Assembly (NCBI GenBank): GCA_041674525.1
Contig: JBAYVN010000002.1
Coordinates: forward strand, 23,889-87,888
Direction of reading: 5' to 3'
DNA from: SHYQ01 sp041674525
GTDB lineage: Bacteria > Chloroflexota > Dehalococcoidia > UBA2979
Length of the DNA stretch: 64,000 nt
The position numbers were made by a program, and so were the translations under genes. The number at the start of each line of letters is the position of its first letter. Positions within the stretch are counted from its first letter, which is position 1. The notes beneath the pieces are model-generated. The model made no database searches and was not told the origin of the DNA. It saw only the letters and a program-made list of their open reading frames with translations. Positions 60,598 to 64,000 of the stretch are shown here, in pieces.

Positions 60598-61428
60598 CTA
60601 CGCCGGGGCGCGGCTGCGCGCCTGCAACGTCCGGCGCAGCGCTTCCCAGAGGTTGCCCGCCAGCAGGCCGGCGAGCAGGAAGTACACGCCGCCCAGCACC
60701 ACGAACACCATGAACGACACGCTGGCCACGACCCCGCCAAACATCACCTGGTCGCGATAGCGGACCGGGCACGTCGGCGGGTCGTCGAGCATGAAGCAGG
60801 CGAAGAAGAGCGCGGCGTTCACGTCGGGTGGCCGGAAGACCTCGGCTACCCGTGACGGGTCGCCGAAGACGGCGCCGAAGGTGAACAGGAAGAAGTAGAG
60901 CCCGAGGAACGCCAGCACCGCCGGCAGCTTGTTGACGTAGCTCGCGATGTAGACGCCGGTCGCCAGGACCAGCGCCACCCCCGCGAGGCCGAGGTCGGGC
61001 AGCGCACCCCACCAGCTCTGCGCGCTGGAGAACGCGAGCGCCGCGACCACCAGCGCCAGCGCCGCGGGGTTGAACACGTTGGCGGTCCGCGTCCGGAAGA
61101 ACTGCTTGCTGACGATCGCCAGCCCGGAGGTCACCCCCACCGCGATCAGCGGCTCCTCCGGAGCCAGGACGAGGGCGACGATCAGCCCGCTCAGCACCGC
61201 GGCGATCGGGAACTCCCACACCCCGCGCGAGGCCACCGCCAGCGCGACATCGACCGCCGCGGCCACCGTGACGGCGACGGCGACCGAGGCCAGTCCCGCG
61301 GCACCCGCCGTCCACAGCCCCGCGAACGTCAGCAGCCCGAGCACGGGCAGCAGCAGGCCCTTCGGCGTGCGCAGGAACTTCCGCAGCGCGTACGACGTCC
61401 CGTTGGCTGAGGCGACGGCCGCGCTCAT
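60598..61428 (-). CDS. NQR2/RnfD-like membrane protein of a flavin module
   Basis: A 276-aa protein with about 9-10 hydrophobic segments. It matches the NQR2/RnfD/RnfE family through NVFNPAALALVVAALAF, SSAQSWWGALPDLGLAG and FFACFMLDDPPTCPV. It has no SGAT-type flavinylation site of its own, unlike NqrB or RnfD. It is third in an operon after the FMN-binding gene and apbE, with its ATG overlapping the apbE stop. The likely role is to carry electrons across the membrane to or from the flavinylated protein. No other Rnf or Nqr subunit is in the window. Confidence 0.85.
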   Translation of the reverse strand: MSAAVASANGTSYALRKFLRTPKGLLLPVLGLLTFAGLWTAGAAGLASVAVAVTVAAAVDVALAVASRGVWEFPIAAVLSGLIVALVLAPEEPLIAVGVTSGLAIVSKQFFRTRTANVFNPAALALVVAALAFSSAQSWWGALPDLGLAGVALVLATGVYIASYVNKLPAVLAFLGLYFFLFTFGAVFGDPSRVAEVFRPPDVNAALFFACFMLDDPPTCPVRYRDQVMFGGVVASVSFMVFVVLGGVYFLLAGLLAGNLWEALRRTLQARSRAPA

Positions 61429-62384
61429 GCGCGGAACCTCGCGAAGCCGCCCGTCGCGAGGTAGGAGCCGGAGGCGAGCACCACGGCGCCCTCGACGCCC
61501 TGTTCGGCGAGCAGCTCGAGCCCGCGCTCCGGGCCGAGCACGAAGGCCGCCGTCGCCAGTGCGTCGGCGAGCATGGTCGTCTCGGCGATCACGGTGACGC
61601 TGGCCAGCCGGGATGCGCCGCCGCCGGTCCTCGGATCGAGGATGTGGCCCTCGCCGCCCGGTCCCCGCCGCTCGTAATCGCCGGAGGTGCAGACGGAACG
61701 GCCGGTCACGGCAATGACATCGATGAGGCGCTCGGGCGCGCGGGGATCGCGGATGCCGACGCGCCACGGCTCGTGCGCCTCGTTCAGCCCGCGCACGAGG
61801 ATGTCGCCGCCCGCGTTGATCGAGCAATGCGGGTACGCCTCCAGCTCGCGCGCCGCGAGGTCGACGGCGAATCCTTTCGCGACGCCTCCCAGATCCAGCA
61901 CCAACGACCGGCGCAGGCAGACCGTGGGACCCGCAGCATCGAGGATCACGTCGCGATAAGACGCGGGCGTCTCGCCCGCGTGCCCCGGGGAGCGAACGGC
62001 CGCCCCCGTGCGGAAGTTGCGGTCGAACCCCGCCGACTCCAGGGCGCGCCCCACTGTCGGATCGAACGCACCGCCCGTCGTCTCTGCCACCGAGAGCGCG
62101 AAGCGCACCACCTCGAAGAGCAGCGGGCTGACCACGATGGGCTCATCGACGGTGGCGGAGAGGCGGCTGAGCTCGCTCGCGGGGTCGAAGCGGCTGCAGG
62201 TGGCCTCGACGTGCTGGAACCAGCGGAACGCGCGCTCCACCGCCGCCTCGGCGGCCTCCGCCGCCGGGGGATCGATGATGTCGATTGTGACGACGGTGTC
62301 CATGAACACCGCCGAGCGGCGGAACCGGCGCGCCTCGACATCCGGCACGCGCCCGCTCTCCAGCGGCGTCGCGCAGCGATTCAT
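61425..62384 (-). CDS. apbE: ApbE-like FAD:protein FMN transferase
   Basis: A 319-aa protein with the ApbE pattern: SAVFMDTVVTIDI, GAFDPTVGRALES, LVLDLGGVAKGFAVD, SINAGGDILVRG, GEGHILDPRTGGG and LADALATAAFVLGPE. It attaches FMN from FAD to a Thr in a DxxSGAT motif. The upstream partner gene encodes exactly such a motif. It has no Tat, Sec or lipoprotein signal that I can see, unusual because the target is predicted to be outside. Overlaps both neighbours by ATGA. Confidence 0.93.
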   Translation of the reverse strand: MNRCATPLESGRVPDVEARRFRRSAVFMDTVVTIDIIDPPAAEAAEAAVERAFRWFQHVEATCSRFDPASELSRLSATVDEPIVVSPLLFEVVRFALSVAETTGGAFDPTVGRALESAGFDRNFRTGAAVRSPGHAGETPASYRDVILDAAGPTVCLRRSLVLDLGGVAKGFAVDLAARELEAYPHCSINAGGDILVRGLNEAHEPWRVGIRDPRAPERLIDVIAVTGRSVCTSGDYERRGPGGEGHILDPRTGGGASRLASVTVIAETTMLADALATAAFVLGPERGLELLAEQGVEGAVVLASGSYLATGGFARFRA

Positions 62385-63094
62385 CGCGCGCGGGCCAGCG
62401 CGTTCGTGACGGCCTGGATGAACGCGCGGGAGCTATCCGTGGCCCCCGAGATGAGGTCGACGTTGGCGCTCTGCCGGTCGACCACCTGGCCGGGCAGGGG
62501 CGCGATCCGGGAGCAGGGGTACCGCGTGAGGCACTGGCTGATCACCGCCGAGCGGATCTTGCCGCCCGACACGACCACGGTGGCCTCGATGCCGCCGTGG
62601 CGGCTGGTTCCCGCGCCCACGTATGTGCCGTCCATGAACGCGCCGGTGGAGGGCCTCGACTGGGCGAGCGCCGGCGCCGCCGCGGGGGTCGCGGTCGGGG
62701 CGACGGTGGGCGACGGCGCGGGGGCCGTGCTCTGCGTCCCAGGGGCGCTGTTCTGCGTCGTGCCCTGCGTGCTGCCCTGCGTGCTCGCGACGCCCTCGCG
62801 CGAGGCGCGGTTGAACGCGCCGCCTTCGCGCGAGGTGAACGGCGCGCTGGGCGTGGCGCTGCTGCGGGTCGTGGCGGCGGCGAGGGGGTCGACGGAGCGC
62901 GTGTTCGCCGGATCGTTGAGCGCCGCCGCCTCCTGCGTGCGGGCGTAGCCCACGGCGTAGACGGAGAGGATGGCGGCCGAGCTCAGGGTCACCAGCTTCC
63001 GCGTGATGCGATTCGACCCCGCCGCCTTCGGCCGGCGTGCGGGCGCCGGCCTGGACGGCTGTCCGTCCGCGCCCTGGTGCGTTCGCTCCGCCAC
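62381..63094 (-). CDS. Exported FMN-binding (flavinylated) protein
   Basis: A 237-aa protein. One N-terminal membrane helix near residues 34-50, then a 100-residue Ser/Thr/Pro/Ala-rich linker with STQGSTQGTTQ, then an FMN_bind domain from residue 153 (MDGTYVGAGTSRHGGIEA). It ends with the ApbE site DLISGAT (Thr 219). The linker suggests the flavin domain reaches through the cell wall. GTG start with GGAG upstream, overriding longer open frames. First gene of the three-gene module. Confidence 0.9.
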   Translation of the reverse strand: MAERTHQGADGQPSRPAPARRPKAAGSNRITRKLVTLSSAAILSVYAVGYARTQEAAALNDPANTRSVDPLAAATTRSSATPSAPFTSREGGAFNRASREGVASTQGSTQGTTQNSAPGTQSTAPAPSPTVAPTATPAAAPALAQSRPSTGAFMDGTYVGAGTSRHGGIEATVVVSGGKIRSAVISQCLTRYPCSRIAPLPGQVVDRQSANVDLISGATDSSRAFIQAVTNALARAR

Positions 63095-63340
63095 TGTCTT
63101 GCTCCTCCACCTCGCTCGCGTCCACCTCGCTGGCGCGGTGGCGCGGGCCGACCCTCCTGTGCCCTGGACCCAGTCTGCCGGAAAGCCATTATCGGAGTGT
63201 GAGTGCTTCCTTCGAAGGCTCACATCTTCCCCGAAACCCCCGAGGGGGCTCCCTGCGACGGGCACCGCGGTGGCGCGGGAGCGGGATCGAGGAGGTGGAT
63301 GCCGAACTCTACTCACCGGGCCCGGGTCGGTCGTGCAGAC

Positions 63341-64000
63341 CTACAGCGACACCGCGCCGCGCACCGCCGTCACGCTGCGCCCGCCGACCCAGACCGTGCC
63401 GCGCTCGCGATCGATGTGCACGCGACCGCCTCGGCCGACGCGCGCACCCTGCGCGACCACGTATCGCTCCGGCGCGTGCCCGGCGGGGATGAGCCACTGC
63501 GCCAGGCTGGCGTTGAGGCTTCCCGTCACGGGATCCTCCGGGATGCCCGTCGCCGCGGCGAACGCGCGCACCTCGAACTGGCACGGCTCACCGGGGGCAT
63601 ACGCCCCGGCCACCCCCACCTTCGCGAGCTGCCGGAGCGCCTGGTGGTCCGGCTCGATCGCCAGCACGCGAGCCGCGCTGTCCAGCAGCAGTCCCAGCCA
63701 GCGCGGGCCGTTGTCCAGCCAGATCGCGGCGCGCACCGCCACGCGCGGCACGCCGATGGCGCGCAGCACGTCCGCGAGGAGCGCGTCCGCCACGGGCTCG
63801 GTGCGGAGCGGGGGCGCGGCGAACGCGGCACGCTCTGCCTCCCGGTGGATCCGCACCAGGCCGGCCCCGCACTCCTGCACAACCTCGGCCGTGGATCGCG
63901 GCGTGCCGCCGGCTTCGATCCACGCGTGGCACGTGCCCAGCGTCGGGTGACCGGCGAACGGGAGCTCGCCGCCGGGCGTGAAGATGCGGACGCGGTAGTC
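63341..64000 (-). CDS. PhzF-family isomerase-like protein (5' part outside the window)
   Basis: The C-terminal 219 residues of a PhzF-like protein. Visible motifs are FTPGGELPFAGHPTLG near the cut end and PEDPVTGSLNASLAQWL later. PhzF proteins are diaminopimelate-epimerase-like folds; most members have unknown substrates. The start lies beyond the window edge. It precedes the flavin module on the same strand with a 246-nt gap. Confidence 0.85.
   Translation of the reverse strand, partial: DYRVRIFTPGGELPFAGHPTLGTCHAWIEAGGTPRSTAEVVQECGAGLVRIHREAERAAFAAPPLRTEPVADALLADVLRAIGVPRVAVRAAIWLDNGPRWLGLLLDSAARVLAIEPDHQALRQLAKVGVAGAYAPGEPCQFEVRAFAAATGIPEDPVTGSLNASLAQWLIPAGHAPERYVVAQGARVGRGGRVHIDRERGTVWVGGRSVTAVRGAVSL

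Noticed and set aside
62640..62860. Repetitive sequence in the linker region of the FMN-binding protein as a separate repeat element
   Set aside because: It is coding sequence for the Ser/Thr/Gln-rich linker, not an independent repeat.
1..64000. tRNA, rRNA, CRISPR, prophage or transposase genes
   Set aside because: None recognised on reading; no transposase, integrase or regularly spaced direct-repeat array was seen.

Overview
The window comes from a very GC-rich bacterium with frequent GTG starts and dense gene packing. Shine-Dalgarno sites are plain, and many gene pairs overlap by ATGA. The Tad/Flp pilus operon has no outer-membrane secretin. Several secreted proteins are Tat-type lipoproteins. 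CaiB/BaiF CoA-transferases, FAH-family hydrolases and OFA-like MFS carriers are unusually abundant. Together these suggest a monoderm, heterotrophic Chloroflexota (Dehalococcoidia/SAR202/Tepidiformales-like). That placement is an inference from gene content, not a phylogenetic result. I saw no rRNA, tRNA, CRISPR array, prophage or insertion sequence.

Layout. (1) 1-4510: a KdpDE-like response regulator (cut by the window edge) with its DUF4118 sensor kinase, facing a soluble PAS hybrid kinase. (2) 4511-13927: two paralogous Tat-lipoprotein solute-binding proteins with a CapA-family protein between them, then a tandem pair of class III CoA-transferases and an FAH-family hydrolase. Both binding-protein genes are preceded by copies of a CACGTGATG element. 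(3) 13961-15820: a nitroreductase and a Gfo/Idh/MocA oxidoreductase. (4) 16149-24913: a complete monoderm Tad pilus operon (flp1, flp2, tadE, tadG, cpaB, tadZ, tadA, tadB, tadC, a DUF192 gene, prepilin peptidase, one unknown). It is followed by a VWA-FHA membrane protein, a small lipoprotein and an AAA ATPase. (5) 29277-36005: small unknowns, an MFS carrier, an ECF42-type sigma factor with its YCII/DGPF partner, a cyclase-family hydrolase and a methyltransferase. (6) 36215-42347: pyruvate carboxylase, then a tungsten-type aldehyde ferredoxin oxidoreductase with a MoaD-like protein. (7) 42909-51590: a second soluble PAS kinase, three MFS carriers, and a copper nitrite-reductase-like gene with an anchored propeller protein and a divergent Rrf2 regulator. 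(8) 51715-60400: a second FAH paralogue, a quinone reductase, a second CoA-transferase pair, three crotonase-fold proteins and an amidohydrolase. (9) 60598-63094: a compact three-gene flavin module (FMN-binding protein, ApbE, NQR2/RnfD-like membrane protein). Upstream of it lies a PhzF-like gene cut by the window end.

How it fits together. Regions 2 and 8 look like two versions of one catabolic theme: import of an organic acid or peptide-like solute, CoA activation by a two-gene CoA-transferase, then crotonase, FAH and amidohydrolase chemistry. Pyruvate carboxylase and the aldehyde oxidoreductase supply central carbon and low-potential redox steps. The nitrite-reductase-like protein and the extracytosolic flavin module point to respiratory or redox flexibility at the cell surface. 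The most interesting items are the minimal flavin module, a CoA-transferase subunit whose catalytic Asp position is Arg, a nitrite-reductase-like protein apparently lacking the catalytic His, a MoaD protein extended past its Gly-Gly, and the shared CACGTGATG element.
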